From NCBI GenBank assembly GCA_038131165.1, contig JAYPOZ010000006.1, forward strand, positions 15,970 to 79,969: DNA of 64,000 bases. Reading direction: 5' to 3'. The translations under genes and the position numbers were made by a program. The notes under the pieces were generated by a model. That model was not told where the DNA came from. It made no database searches and saw only the letters and a list, made by a program, of their open reading frames with translations. Source of the DNA: UBA6544 sp038131165. Lineage in GTDB: Bacteria; Pseudomonadota; Alphaproteobacteria; UBA8366. Positions 52,381-61,593 of the stretch are shown here, piece by piece. Positions within the stretch are counted from its first letter, which is position 1. Every line of letters begins with the position of its first letter.

Positions 52381-52629
52381 TTTGGCGGCTCTCCCCTTCC
52401 TGAAGCTCAACAATCGACGGAGCTGCATGCGGGAATTGACGCAATCTCCGTACCATGAATCCAGCAAAAACTTTCGGATTCTCCCGACAAGCCAAGAGCG
52501 CGCCCTAATACGAAGAGATAACAAGAGTTAGTTTTGATAAAACTAGTGTAATTGAAACATAGATATCGATTGATTTAATATTAATAAGTAATTACCTTTC
52601 ATAAATATTTATCGAATAGGCTTATACAC

Positions 52630-53028
52630 ATGAACGGCACGGATATCGGCACTAAAGACATGATGGAAGATCTCATTCTCAATGAGATTCGTCGGTTGGC
52701 GGCATCTGCCGATGTCTCCGCCTTCGTCAGATATGCTGACAGCACCCTGAAGGGCGGACCGCTCGATTTCTATCTGGTTGATCCGGAATTCCCGGAATAT
52801 ACCGAGGAAATTCCCATCGGATTCGATTTCCGCGGGCTCGGCATCTGGTTTCTGTGCCGCCGGACGGGGGAAACCTTCCATATGCGCCATGTCATCGTCG
52901 AGATCGACGCCGACGGCCGGTTCGCGCGCGGCCAGGTGGGCGAGCAGGAGGGATACTGGGAAGACTTCCCGGCCTATATTTCGGACGAAAGAATGCTCGG
53001 CGGCATCATTCACGCGCGGGCGGCCTAA
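52630..53028 (+). CDS. hypothetical acidic protein, 132 residues
   Basis: The protein starts MNGTDIGTKDMMEDLILNEI and has a helical N-terminus followed by an alternating pattern suggestive of a small beta-rich fold (GPLDFYLVDPEFPEYTEEIP, IGFDFRGLGIWFLCRRTGET, MRHVIVEIDADGRFARGQVG). It has no export signal, membrane helix or known catalytic motif. Coding is supported by its composition and the long open frame between two real genes. The 105 bases upstream are AT-rich, consistent with a promoter. I do not recognise the family. Confidence 0.7.
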   Translation: MNGTDIGTKDMMEDLILNEIRRLAASADVSAFVRYADSTLKGGPLDFYLVDPEFPEYTEEIPIGFDFRGLGIWFLCRRTGETFHMRHVIVEIDADGRFARGQVGEQEGYWEDFPAYISDERMLGGIIHARAA

Positions 53029-53199
53029 ATCTCCGCATTCTTTCCTTTCCAGCCTGAGTTTTGGCCTGTTCGCTGCAATTGATTTTGACGGATCGCTCCG
53101 CGCGAAAGCGCTTGTTACCACTACATTTTGTGGACTAAAACCAAGCCAACCACTGTATCGTGCTTGCCTATCCACCATCTAGATTCCTATAATCGCGCC

Positions 53200-55197
53200 A
53201 TGTCAGACCTCTTTCAAAGCACCGAAAAAGCGGGCGCCAGCGCCGGATATTCCGCCAAGGACATCGAAGTCCTGGTGGGGCTGGAGCCGGTCCGGCGCCG
53301 GCCCGGCATGTATATCGGCGGGACGGACGAGCGCGCGCTGCATCATTTGGCGGCCGAAGTCCTCGATAACGCCATGGACGAGGCAGTGGCCGGCCATGCC
53401 AGCCGCATCGAGATCGAATTGGCCGCCGACAACAGCGTGACGATCCGCGATAACGGCCGGGGCATTCCTGTCGACCCGCACCCGAAGTTCAAAGACAAAT
53501 CCGCTCTCGAAGTCATCCTTACAACGCTGCACTCGGGCGGAAAGTTCTCCGACAAGGTCTATGCGACCTCCGGCGGCTTGCACGGTGTCGGCCTGTCCGT
53601 CGTCAATGCGCTGTCGGACGAGTTGGATGTCGAGGTCGCCCGCGACCGCATGTTGTACCGTCAATCCTATTCGCGTGGCACGCCGAAGACCAAATTGAGC
53701 AAGGGAGAGCCCGTCCAGAACCGGCGCGGCACCACCATCCGTTTCCATCCCGATCCCGATATTTTCGGAGAGGACAACCGCTTTAAAGCGTCAATCCTGT
53801 TCAAGCTCGCGCGCTCGAAGGCCTATCTCTACCGCGGTGTCGAGATCCGCTGGTCCTGCGAGCCCCGCCTGGTATCCGGCAGCAACGAGAATACGCCCGA
53901 GAGCGCCGTCCTGCACTTCCCGGGAGGGCTGACCGACTATTTGACCGAGGCCATTGGCGCCCGTGCCACCGTGACTCCGACGCCGTTCACCGGGCGGGTC
54001 ACCGCCGAGGACGAAATCGGCAAGGTCGAGTGGGCGATTCATTGGCCCGAGGACGAGGACGGTTTCGTCAGCTCGTATTGCAATACGGTCCCCACCCCGC
54101 AAGGCGGCAGCCACGAATCCGCGCTGCGCTCCGCCGCGAGTCGAGGCCTCAAGGCTTACGCGGAACTGGCAGGCAACAAGAAGGCGAGTCAGATCACCGC
54201 CGACGACGTGTTGGGCGGCGCCAGCGTCATGCTGTCCGTTTTTATCCATGACCCGCAGTTCCAGGGGCAGACCAAGGAGCGTCTGAATTCGCCCGAGGCG
54301 GGACGCCTTGTGGAAACCTCGCTCAAAGATCATTTCGAGCATTGGCTGACCGGAAACCCGGCGAGCGCGAACGACCTGCTGGAGCGCGTCTTGGAGCGCG
54401 CGGAGGAGCGCAAGCGCAAGCGGGCGTCGCGGGATCTCGCCCGCAAGACGCCCACCCGGAAGCTCAGACTGCCTGGAAAGCTATCGGATTGCTCCAGCAA
54501 TTCGGCGGATGGCACGGAGCTCTTCATCGTCGAGGGCGATTCCGCCGGCGGGTCCGCGAAGCAGGCGCGCGACCGGGCAACGCAAGCCGTCCTCCCCTTG
54601 CGCGGCAAGATTTTAAACGTTGCAAGCGCCTCCGCCGACAAGCTTGCGGCCAATCAGGAATTAAGGGACCTCATGCAGGCGCTCGGCTGCGGCACGCGCA
54701 GCGACTTCGACGCCAATAAGCTGCGCTACGAGCGCATCATCATCATGACGGATGCGGATGTCGATGGCGCTCATATCGCGTCCTTGCTGATGACCTTCTT
54801 TTACCGCGAGATGCCGGGCCTGATCGAAGGCGGCAATCTCTATTTGGCGCTACCGCCGCTCTATCGGCTCAGCCACGGCGGTACGGTCGCATATGCCCGC
54901 GACGATGCGCATCGCGAAGAGCTGATGGGAACGGTTTTTTCGGGAAAAACCAAGATCGAAGTCAGCCGCTTCAAAGGGCTCGGCGAGATGCCGCCGAAGC
55001 AACTGCGCGACACGACCATGGATCCGAAGTCGCGGATATTGTTGAAAGTTTCCCTTCCCGACAAACTGAATGGCGACGGCGGGGCGGCCGCAAAGGAAAC
55101 CGGGCGGCTTGTCGAAGCCCTGATGGGGCGCAAGGCCGAGCGCCGTTTCGATTACATTCAAAAGAACGCGGAGTTCGTCGACGACATCGACGTTTGA
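53200..55197 (+). CDS. parE: DNA topoisomerase IV subunit B
   Basis: This 665-residue type IIA topoisomerase ATPase subunit acts with ParC in chromosome decatenation. The start MSDLFQSTEKAGASAGYSAK is used; an in-frame ATG 24 codons upstream gives an unlikely extension. The GHKL ATPase domain has LDNAMDEAVAG and DNGRGIPVDPHP. The Toprim domain has EGDSAGGSAKQARDR, LPLRGKILNV and MTDADVDGAHIASLLMTFF. The C-terminal FKGLGEMPPKQLRDTTMDP matches ParE/GyrB. The length suits ParE. No parC is in the window. Confidence 0.95.
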   Translation: MSDLFQSTEKAGASAGYSAKDIEVLVGLEPVRRRPGMYIGGTDERALHHLAAEVLDNAMDEAVAGHASRIEIELAADNSVTIRDNGRGIPVDPHPKFKDKSALEVILTTLHSGGKFSDKVYATSGGLHGVGLSVVNALSDELDVEVARDRMLYRQSYSRGTPKTKLSKGEPVQNRRGTTIRFHPDPDIFGEDNRFKASILFKLARSKAYLYRGVEIRWSCEPRLVSGSNENTPESAVLHFPGGLTDYLTEAIGARATVTPTPFTGRVTAEDEIGKVEWAIHWPEDEDGFVSSYCNTVPTPQGGSHESALRSAASRGLKAYAELAGNKKASQITADDVLGGASVMLSVFIHDPQFQGQTKERLNSPEAGRLVETSLKDHFEHWLTGNPASANDLLERVLERAEERKRKRASRDLARKTPTRKLRLPGKLSDCSSNSADGTELFIVEGDSAGGSAKQARDRATQAVLPLRGKILNVASASADKLAANQELRDLMQALGCGTRSDFDANKLRYERIIIMTDADVDGAHIASLLMTFFYREMPGLIEGGNLYLALPPLYRLSHGGTVAYARDDAHREELMGTVFSGKTKIEVSRFKGLGEMPPKQLRDTTMDPKSRILLKVSLPDKLNGDGGAAAKETGRLVEALMGRKAERRFDYIQKNAEFVDDIDV

Positions 55198-55227
55198 GTT
55201 GTCCGCCTCGCGCGATAGGATCGCTTC

Positions 55228-56019
55228 ATGCGCCTTGGCATTGCCTGCTTGGTATTATCGTTTTCGGTCTTCTTCGGCGGGCTGGCCCCGTCGCTGGCGC
55301 AAACGCCGCTCACGAACGATCAAATCATCACCAACTTCAATATCGTCGCCTTCGGCAACGAGTACACCAAGCAGCAGTACGAACACGTCCGAAAGTGGGA
55401 AAAGCCGATCTATGTGGGAATTCTCGGCACTCCGCCGGACTCGTTCGATGATCTCGTGATGAACTTCCTGGACGAATTGATCGCCGCAACAGGGCACCCG
55501 ATGTCCCTGGCGTACTCCCCCCGCATGGTGCGCGAGAAGCGCATGGCCAAAGGCTTCGATCCCAACAAAGTCGTCAATATCTTCCTGATCTACGATACCA
55601 TCAACGCCATCGCGAAAATCGTCGGAAACAAGAAAGTACCGCATTCGGATTTCGTGATTAAGACGCTGTCGGAAGGCAAGGCGCATTGCATGGCGACGAT
55701 CAACAAGCGCAAGACGGAGGTCGTCAGCGCGGTCGTCTACTTCCCCTCGCACCATACCCCGCAATCGATCCGTGCGTGCGTCGTCGAGGAACTCACGCAA
55801 ATCATGGGCCTGCCGAACGACAGCGACCGGATCACCCAATCGATTTTCAAGGACCGTGGGAAACACAACGAATTGACGCCGCAGGACCGCCTTTTCCTGC
55901 GCTTGCTCTATAATTTGGGCGTTACTTCGGGAATGCCGCGGATCGACGCCCTCAAGGCCATTTATGCCAATTTGAACAAAATACGCCCGGGGGGTGTCCG
56001 CCGAGAGCCCACCCGCTGA
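55228..56019 (+). CDS. DUF2927 exported protein
   Basis: This 263-residue protein has a signal peptide MRLGIACLVLSFSVFFGGLA (cleavage near residue 24, SLAQ). The mature region contains IYVGILGTPPDSFDDLV, NIFLIYDTINAIAKIVG and the hallmark IRACVVEELTQIMGLPNDSD, which identifies DUF2927, an alphaproteobacterial periplasmic family with a zincin-like look. It begins 30 bases after parE. Its TGA abuts, with zero spacing, the TGA of the convergent CaiB-type gene. Confidence 0.9.
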   Translation: MRLGIACLVLSFSVFFGGLAPSLAQTPLTNDQIITNFNIVAFGNEYTKQQYEHVRKWEKPIYVGILGTPPDSFDDLVMNFLDELIAATGHPMSLAYSPRMVREKRMAKGFDPNKVVNIFLIYDTINAIAKIVGNKKVPHSDFVIKTLSEGKAHCMATINKRKTEVVSAVVYFPSHHTPQSIRACVVEELTQIMGLPNDSDRITQSIFKDRGKHNELTPQDRLFLRLLYNLGVTSGMPRIDALKAIYANLNKIRPGGVRREPTR

Positions 56020-57411
56020 TCAGGCCCAACGCGGCGGATGCGAGGCCAAAGGCACCGGGGGGCTGTCCCAAGACGAAGGCGTCTCCGATAAAGTGACCGC
56101 CGGTGCCAAATGCCGGATCAATCCGAACGGCGATGCGGTTTCCATTGTCAGATCCATCACGTCCGCTAGCCCCGGGTCCGGCAAATCGCGCGCATCTTCG
56201 GACGGCCCGAACCGGCCAAGCCGTTTTAACCAATGCGCTGTTTGCACGAGAGACACGCGGACCAGCCAGCTCCCGCCTTCCGTCGCACGGCGGCGGAGCG
56301 CTTCCATAGCGCCGAAGGCGCCGAGATACCCGGTGACATAGTCCAGAACCTGCGCCGGCAGATGGCTTGGTGGTCCGTCCCTGCCCTCGCTGTGTTCGTG
56401 TACGATGCCGCTGCAACATTGAACGATACTGTCGAACCCCCGTTTATTGCTCCACGGCCCCTCGTGGCTGAAGGCGCAGAGCGAGACACAAACGATGCCG
56501 GGACGCATCTCGGCAAGCGCCTCCGGCGAAAAACCGCGCCCCGCGATGGTTCCGGGTCGATAGCCTTGCGAGAATACATCGGAATTCTTGACCAAAGCCT
56601 GCAGGTCTTCCTTGCCGTTGTCCGACCCCAGATCGATCTCCGCGGCGACTTTCCCGTATCCTGTATCGATCACGAGCGCCTCGGAGAAAGCGAGACCGGG
56701 GCCGCTGATCCGCATCACCTGCGCGCCATGCTCGGCAAGGGTGCGGCCACACATAGGCCCCGCGATCACCCGCGTGACGTCGACCACGCGAATTCCCGCC
56801 ATCGGCCTGTCGCCTGCGGGAAGCGGCTCGGGATCGCTATCGGCTATCTTGACGACTTCGAACAGCGGCAGGCCATCGACGGCCGCAGATTGGGGGTGTG
56901 CTGCCCATTCGTCCGCCGTTCGGACCATACCCGCGATGGAATTCGCGTCCGTGACGGCGTTCTCGAGATCGAGTGCGTCCCATTTCGCTACTGCCGCGGC
57001 AACCGACTCTTTGGTCTGCTCGGCCCCGAGCAGCCGGACCGTTCGCTCGCGATGGTGCGGGTAATTGCAATGTAACTGGAGCCACCGACCATCCTTGGTC
57101 TGGTAGATGCCGGAGACGAGATCCCAGCCGTGAATTTTCTCGCCATCGAGATGAACAAAGCGATCACTGCGCATCGCCATCGCTGCTCTGCGGACATCTA
57201 TGGAGACGGTTTGGCGCCGTCCGGTGCGCAGTTCCCACAGGTTCGCCGCTGCCAACCCTGTTGCTGCGATGACCGCGGAACCCGCCGTGCCAATGAAGAA
57301 ATTGCTCGCGAGGACCGGGTCCGTTCCGGCGATTTGAATCTTGTCGCGAGGTGCTAGATCAAGGCGGGCGAGCGACAATATGTCGTCAAGGGCGGCATAA
57401 CAATTTGGCAT
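56020..57411 (-). CDS. CoA-transferase family III (CaiB/BaiF), long form
   Basis: This 463-residue protein matches family III CoA-transferases, which move CoA between carboxylic acids. The usual N-terminal stretch PLAGIRVVDVTRVIAGPMCGRTLAEHGAQVMR begins only at about residue 205, after PAGDRPM. The preceding 200 residues resemble the other half of the fold (QTKDGRWLQLHCNYPHHRER). The gene therefore looks like an arrangement in which a C-terminal-type half comes first and an N-terminal-type half second. Such long forms exist in databases. The substrate is unknown. It ends tail-to-tail with DUF2927. Confidence 0.88.
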   Translation of the reverse strand: MPNCYAALDDILSLARLDLAPRDKIQIAGTDPVLASNFFIGTAGSAVIAATGLAAANLWELRTGRRQTVSIDVRRAAMAMRSDRFVHLDGEKIHGWDLVSGIYQTKDGRWLQLHCNYPHHRERTVRLLGAEQTKESVAAAVAKWDALDLENAVTDANSIAGMVRTADEWAAHPQSAAVDGLPLFEVVKIADSDPEPLPAGDRPMAGIRVVDVTRVIAGPMCGRTLAEHGAQVMRISGPGLAFSEALVIDTGYGKVAAEIDLGSDNGKEDLQALVKNSDVFSQGYRPGTIAGRGFSPEALAEMRPGIVCVSLCAFSHEGPWSNKRGFDSIVQCCSGIVHEHSEGRDGPPSHLPAQVLDYVTGYLGAFGAMEALRRRATEGGSWLVRVSLVQTAHWLKRLGRFGPSEDARDLPDPGLADVMDLTMETASPFGLIRHLAPAVTLSETPSSWDSPPVPLASHPPRWA

Positions 57412-57432
57412 GACAATCAGATATTTAGGCTA

Positions 57433-58134
57433 TCAATCCCGAAGAAGCCAGTCCCTCATGAGAGCGGTCGCCGCATGCGGCCGTTCGAGTGTGGAAAGGT
57501 GTCCGCATTCCTCGATAATGCAAAGCCTGGCCTGCGGAATAAAATCGGCCATCTCCTCGTGCAATTCGAGCGGCGTCAACGCGTCTTCGCGCCCGCAAAC
57601 GATCATCGCGGGCAGGTCGTAGCGCTGCATCTGCTTGCGGCGATCAGGCCTGTTCATAATTGCTGTTTGTTGGCGCAAGAAGCCCGCCTGTCCTACGCGT
57701 CCGGCCATTTCGATGACTGTCCGGGTAAGATCTTCGTCGTCGGCGCGGTCCGGGTGAATGAGCAGCGGCAAGAGCCGCGGCGTTACGCCTTTGAACTTGC
57801 CGATAGTTGCAAGTTCGATCAACGCTTTGCGCCGTTTCGTTTGTTCCGCCGTGTCCGCGCGCCCGGAGGTGTCGAACAGCGCCAGTTTCGTCACCCGTTC
57901 CGGGGCCTGCAGCATGATCTCCATGCACACATACCCACCCATCGACAAGCCGGCGAGCGCGAATGTCTCCGGCGCGCGCTCGAGAATACGCGCTGCCATC
58001 CCCGCCATGCTGTCATCATGCAGCGTATCGCCGACTTGAGATGTGCAAATATCATCCAGCCAAACGATCTGCCTTTCCCATAGGACCTCGTCGCAGAGAA
58101 GGCCCGGAATGAGAATCAAGGGTGTCTTCTTCAC
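57433..58134 (-). CDS. alpha/beta hydrolase
   Basis: This 233-residue cytoplasmic alpha/beta hydrolase has the oxyanion region LILIPGLLCDEVLW. The nucleophile elbow is FALAGLSMGGYVCMEI (Ser near residue 71), then VCGREDALTPLELH (acid) and EECGHLSTLERP (His). The start codon is GTG at 58134 with GGGGGAAGA close upstream. It precedes, by 21 bases, the CoA-transferase gene in the same direction, and the two may be cotranscribed. The ester or thioester substrate is unknown. Confidence 0.92.
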   Translation of the reverse strand: MKKTPLILIPGLLCDEVLWERQIVWLDDICTSQVGDTLHDDSMAGMAARILERAPETFALAGLSMGGYVCMEIMLQAPERVTKLALFDTSGRADTAEQTKRRKALIELATIGKFKGVTPRLLPLLIHPDRADDEDLTRTVIEMAGRVGQAGFLRQQTAIMNRPDRRKQMQRYDLPAMIVCGREDALTPLELHEEMADFIPQARLCIIEECGHLSTLERPHAATALMRDWLLRD

Positions 58135-58337
58135 TCTTCCCCCTGTTTGTCGGCGCCTGCGGAACCGTTTAGTTAAACCTTCGGGCTAGACACGCAAAGC
58201 TCGGCTTGTTAATCAACATCCGCCTTTGGTCGCAACCTCTTGTAATAGGACGGGTGAGCGGCGAAATATCAAGGTGGTGTTCGAAAGAAACACTTTGCCT
58301 GCTAGAGTGCATATCAAGATCATTCACAAACTACTGA

Positions 58338-58351
58338 GGGCTCAAGAGCCC
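58338..58351 (+). promoter_or_regulatory. hairpin just upstream of the DEAD-box helicase start
   Basis: GGGCTC and GAGCCC pair perfectly around an AA loop, five bases before the ATG at 58357. The only purine-rich ribosome-site candidates (GAGGG, AAGAG) lie within or beside the stem, so the structure could hide the ribosome site and make translation temperature-sensitive (inference). Confidence 0.5.
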
Positions 58352-58356
58352 ACTTC

Positions 58357-59787
58357 ATGAACGCAACCACTTTTAAAGACCTTGGCCTGAGCGAAGAAAT
58401 TCTTCGCGCGGTCACCGACGCCGGATACGAAACGCCGACGCCCATTCAAGAACAAGCCATCCCCTATGTTCTGATGAATCGGGACATCATGGGCTGCGCC
58501 CAAACGGGCACCGGCAAGACCGCTTCCTTCACACTTCCGATGATCGATATTTTGGCGCAGGGCCGCGCGCGGGCGCGCATGCCCCGTTCGCTCATCCTCG
58601 AGCCGACGCGTGAACTTGCCGCGCAGGTAGCGGAGCAATTCGACATCTACGGCAAGAATCAGAAACTGTCGAAGGCCCTGCTCATCGGCGGCGTTTCCTT
58701 CGACGATCAGGATCGTCTGCTCGACCGCGGTGTCGATGTGTTGATCGCGACGCCCGGCCGGCTTCTCGATCATTTCGAGCGCGGACGGGTTCTGCTGTCG
58801 GACGTAAAACTGCTGGTGATCGACGAAGCCGACCGCATGCTCGACATGGGATTCATACCCGATGTCGAAAAAATCGTCTCGTTGATGCCGAAAATCCGCC
58901 AGACGCTGATGTTTTCCGCGACCATGCCGCCGGTCATTCGGCGTCTCGCCAATCAGTTCCTAATGAATCCCAAGGAAATTACCGTCAGCCCGCCTGCGAG
59001 TACGTCCGATACGGTCTCCCAATCCGTGGTGATGGTCGGTCATAAGGACAAGCGCAGGGCGCTCCGGGAGCTTCTGGAGAGCGAGGACGTCAAGAACGCC
59101 CTGATCTTCTGCAATCGCAAGCGCGATGTCAGCGTGGTGCAGCAATCGCTGAAGCGGCACGGCTTCAATGTCGGTGCCTTGCATGGAGATATGGATCAGT
59201 TCCAGCGGACGGACACGCTCGAGGCCTTCAAGAAGGGCGAAATCAGGCTACTCGTCTGCTCCGATGTCGCGGCGCGGGGCTTGGATATCGAAGCCATGAG
59301 TCATGTCTTTAATTTCGATGTGCCGATCAACGCCGACGATTACGTGCACCGGATTGGCCGAACAGGCCGAGCCGGCCGCCTGGGCCGGGCCATCATGCTC
59401 GCGGCCCCGGATGAGAAACGCTACCTCGATACGATCGTCTCTTTGACCGGCCATGAGATACCGCGTCTCGAACTTGCGGGTATCGCCACGCCCGAGCTCG
59501 AAGATGAGCCAGAGGCGCCGTCGCGCGGCCGCAGAGGCCGCGGCGCGGCGCGAAAGAAGCAAGAGCCCAGTGCAGCGAAAACGGCGACAAAAACCGCAAA
59601 GTCGGCGGAGGAGACCAAACAGCCGGCGGGAAAAGACAAGGAGTCGGCTGCGGCAGCAGCGCCGCGACGACAAAGGGAAAGACCACCCAAGCGCACCACG
59701 GACGACAATCGAACGGGAGACACGGACGAGACGCCTGTCGGCCTCGGCGATCATGTCCCGGCGTTCTTGTTGCGGGCAACGGACTAA
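58357..59787 (+). CDS. DEAD-box ATP-dependent RNA helicase, RhlE-like
   Basis: This 476-residue RNA helicase has all core motifs in order: Q motif TPIQEQAIPYVL, motif I GCAQTGTGKTASFTLP, Ia EPTRELAAQV, II VIDEADRMLDMGF, III FSATMP, then IV-VI with DVAARGLDIE and YVHRIGRTGRAGRLG. The C-terminus after residue about 385 is a basic low-complexity tail (RGRRGRGAARKKQEP...) typical for RhlE-type proteins in ribosome assembly or cold adaptation. It has its own upstream region with a start-proximal hairpin. Confidence 0.96.
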   Translation: MNATTFKDLGLSEEILRAVTDAGYETPTPIQEQAIPYVLMNRDIMGCAQTGTGKTASFTLPMIDILAQGRARARMPRSLILEPTRELAAQVAEQFDIYGKNQKLSKALLIGGVSFDDQDRLLDRGVDVLIATPGRLLDHFERGRVLLSDVKLLVIDEADRMLDMGFIPDVEKIVSLMPKIRQTLMFSATMPPVIRRLANQFLMNPKEITVSPPASTSDTVSQSVVMVGHKDKRRALRELLESEDVKNALIFCNRKRDVSVVQQSLKRHGFNVGALHGDMDQFQRTDTLEAFKKGEIRLLVCSDVAARGLDIEAMSHVFNFDVPINADDYVHRIGRTGRAGRLGRAIMLAAPDEKRYLDTIVSLTGHEIPRLELAGIATPELEDEPEAPSRGRRGRGAARKKQEPSAAKTATKTAKSAEETKQPAGKDKESAAAAAPRRQRERPPKRTTDDNRTGDTDETPVGLGDHVPAFLLRATD

Positions 59788-59840
59788 CGCGCTCCGATTT
59801 CCTTACGGTTCGCTCGCGGTCATTTGGCGGATAATGGACA

Positions 59841-61577
59841 GTGGACCAAGCTAAACTCACCGCTTCCCTATCACACGCCGAACGCTTGCTGAATCAAGGT
59901 GCTTTGCAGGACGCGGAAGCCATATACCGCGCCATCCTGGCGGAAGTCCCGGGGCAGGCGAAAGCCTCCCAGGGGCTAGGTCTCGTGGCTCTGCATACCG
60001 GTCATGCCTCCGCCGCCGTAGAACTCCTCCAGATGGCGCTTATCGGCCTTCCGGATGACGCGGACGTGCATGCGCATCTCGGATTGGCGTTTGCGTCTGC
60101 CCGAGATGCGCGGTCGTCCGAGGCCTGTTACCGAAGAGCCTTGGAAATCGCACCTGATTACACCGAAGCGCATCTAAACCTCGCGAACCTTCTGCTTGAA
60201 ACCGGCCGCATCGAAGAAGCCGCTGGTGCCTACGAACGCGCTGCCGAACTGGCCCCCGAGAGCGGGCCGGTCTTTTACGGCCTGGCGATGCTGGAGAGCC
60301 GGCGGGGTCGAATGGCGGCGGCAATCTCCGCCTTGGAAAGCGCCCTCCGCTATGCCCCGTCCCTGCTTCCGGCCCGAGTAAATCTGGCAACTCTACTGAT
60401 GCAGTCCGGGCGGCATGAAGAAGCGGTCTCGCATCTCGAAGCCGCCGTCGAATTTGCGCCGGAGAGTTTCGACGCACGGCTGAACCTATGTGCGGCCCTG
60501 CAACAAACGAACCGAACCGCGGAAGCCGTCGAGGTCGCACGCGAAGCTTTGGCGCTCGCGCCGGAAAGCCCGGAACTTCTGATGAATCTGAGCTCGGCCG
60601 AGACCGCCAATGGACAGGCGGAAGACGCCTGGCGGACTCTCGACCGGGCGCTTGGAATGGCCCCCGACTATGCGCCCGCCAAACTGAACCGCGCGATGGT
60701 GCGCCTTCTGCTGGGTGATCTGCCGGACGGTTGGGAGGATTTCGAGGCCCGGCCTTCGCGCGGAATACTGCCGCATCCAAAAATCGCGGAAATCGCGGAA
60801 TGGCGAGGCGAGGACCTGACCGGACGGACGCTCATGGTTTGGGCGGAACAGGGTTATGGCGATGTCATCCAATTTGCCCGCTTCCTGCCGCGATTGAAGG
60901 CCAAGGGCGCACATGTGCTTTTCCTGATCCCGCCCGCCCTCGAGCGGCTGTTCGCCGACAGCGCCTTGGCCGATGGCCTTATCGTGCGCGACAGAGATAC
61001 GGAGCTGCCGGGCGCGGACTTTCAAATTCCTTTGCTCAGCCTGATGCACCGGCTTCGGATTACGATGGAAGAGGTGGGCACCGCAGGGCCCTACCTGGAG
61101 GTGCCGAAAGGCCTTCGGGACATTTGGACACCTGCTGTTGCCAGGCGCTCTGTCGGGCTCTGCTGGCGCGGCAGCGAAGCCAATCCAAACGACCATCGCC
61201 GTTCGATCTCGCCGGAAGGCTTATACGACCGCTTGTCAGGTATCGATGCCGATTTGATCGGCCTGCAGTACGGCGAGGCCGACGCTCCGTTCGATAACCC
61301 CGGCGCACAGGTTGCCGATTTCGCCGAAATGGCCGGGCTGATCGCGCACCTGGACCTCGTCATCAGCGTAGACACCAGCGTCGCGCATCTGGCCGGCGCC
61401 CTCGGCAAAGACGTATGGGTCATGCTTCCCTATGCCCCGGACTGGCGCTGGATGACGGATCGTCCCCGGACGCCGTGGTATCCGACAATGCGCCTATTCC
61501 GCCAACCGCGCCCGGGCGATTGGGACAGCGTCTTCGACGCCGTCTCCGCGGCGCTCGCGGAGACGGCCGCAGACTGA
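59841..61577 (+). CDS. TPR-repeat protein with C-terminal glycosyltransferase domain
   Basis: This 578-residue protein starts with GTG at 59841. Residues about 1-270 form roughly eight tetratricopeptide repeats of 34 residues (ASQGLGLVALHTGHASAAVE, AHLNLANLLLETGRIEEAAG, ARVNLATLLMQSGRHEEAVS). Residues about 320-575 resemble a GT-B fold glycosyltransferase of the ADP-heptosyltransferase type: MVWAEQGYGDVIQFARFLP and LVISVDTSVAHLAGALGKDVW. Such TPR-GT proteins are often annotated as O-GlcNAc-transferase-like; flagellin or other protein glycosylation is possible. The acceptor is unknown. Confidence 0.9.
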   Translation: MDQAKLTASLSHAERLLNQGALQDAEAIYRAILAEVPGQAKASQGLGLVALHTGHASAAVELLQMALIGLPDDADVHAHLGLAFASARDARSSEACYRRALEIAPDYTEAHLNLANLLLETGRIEEAAGAYERAAELAPESGPVFYGLAMLESRRGRMAAAISALESALRYAPSLLPARVNLATLLMQSGRHEEAVSHLEAAVEFAPESFDARLNLCAALQQTNRTAEAVEVAREALALAPESPELLMNLSSAETANGQAEDAWRTLDRALGMAPDYAPAKLNRAMVRLLLGDLPDGWEDFEARPSRGILPHPKIAEIAEWRGEDLTGRTLMVWAEQGYGDVIQFARFLPRLKAKGAHVLFLIPPALERLFADSALADGLIVRDRDTELPGADFQIPLLSLMHRLRITMEEVGTAGPYLEVPKGLRDIWTPAVARRSVGLCWRGSEANPNDHRRSISPEGLYDRLSGIDADLIGLQYGEADAPFDNPGAQVADFAEMAGLIAHLDLVISVDTSVAHLAGALGKDVWVMLPYAPDWRWMTDRPRTPWYPTMRLFRQPRPGDWDSVFDAVSAALAETAAD

Positions 61578-61593
61578 ACCGGCGGCACCCCGC

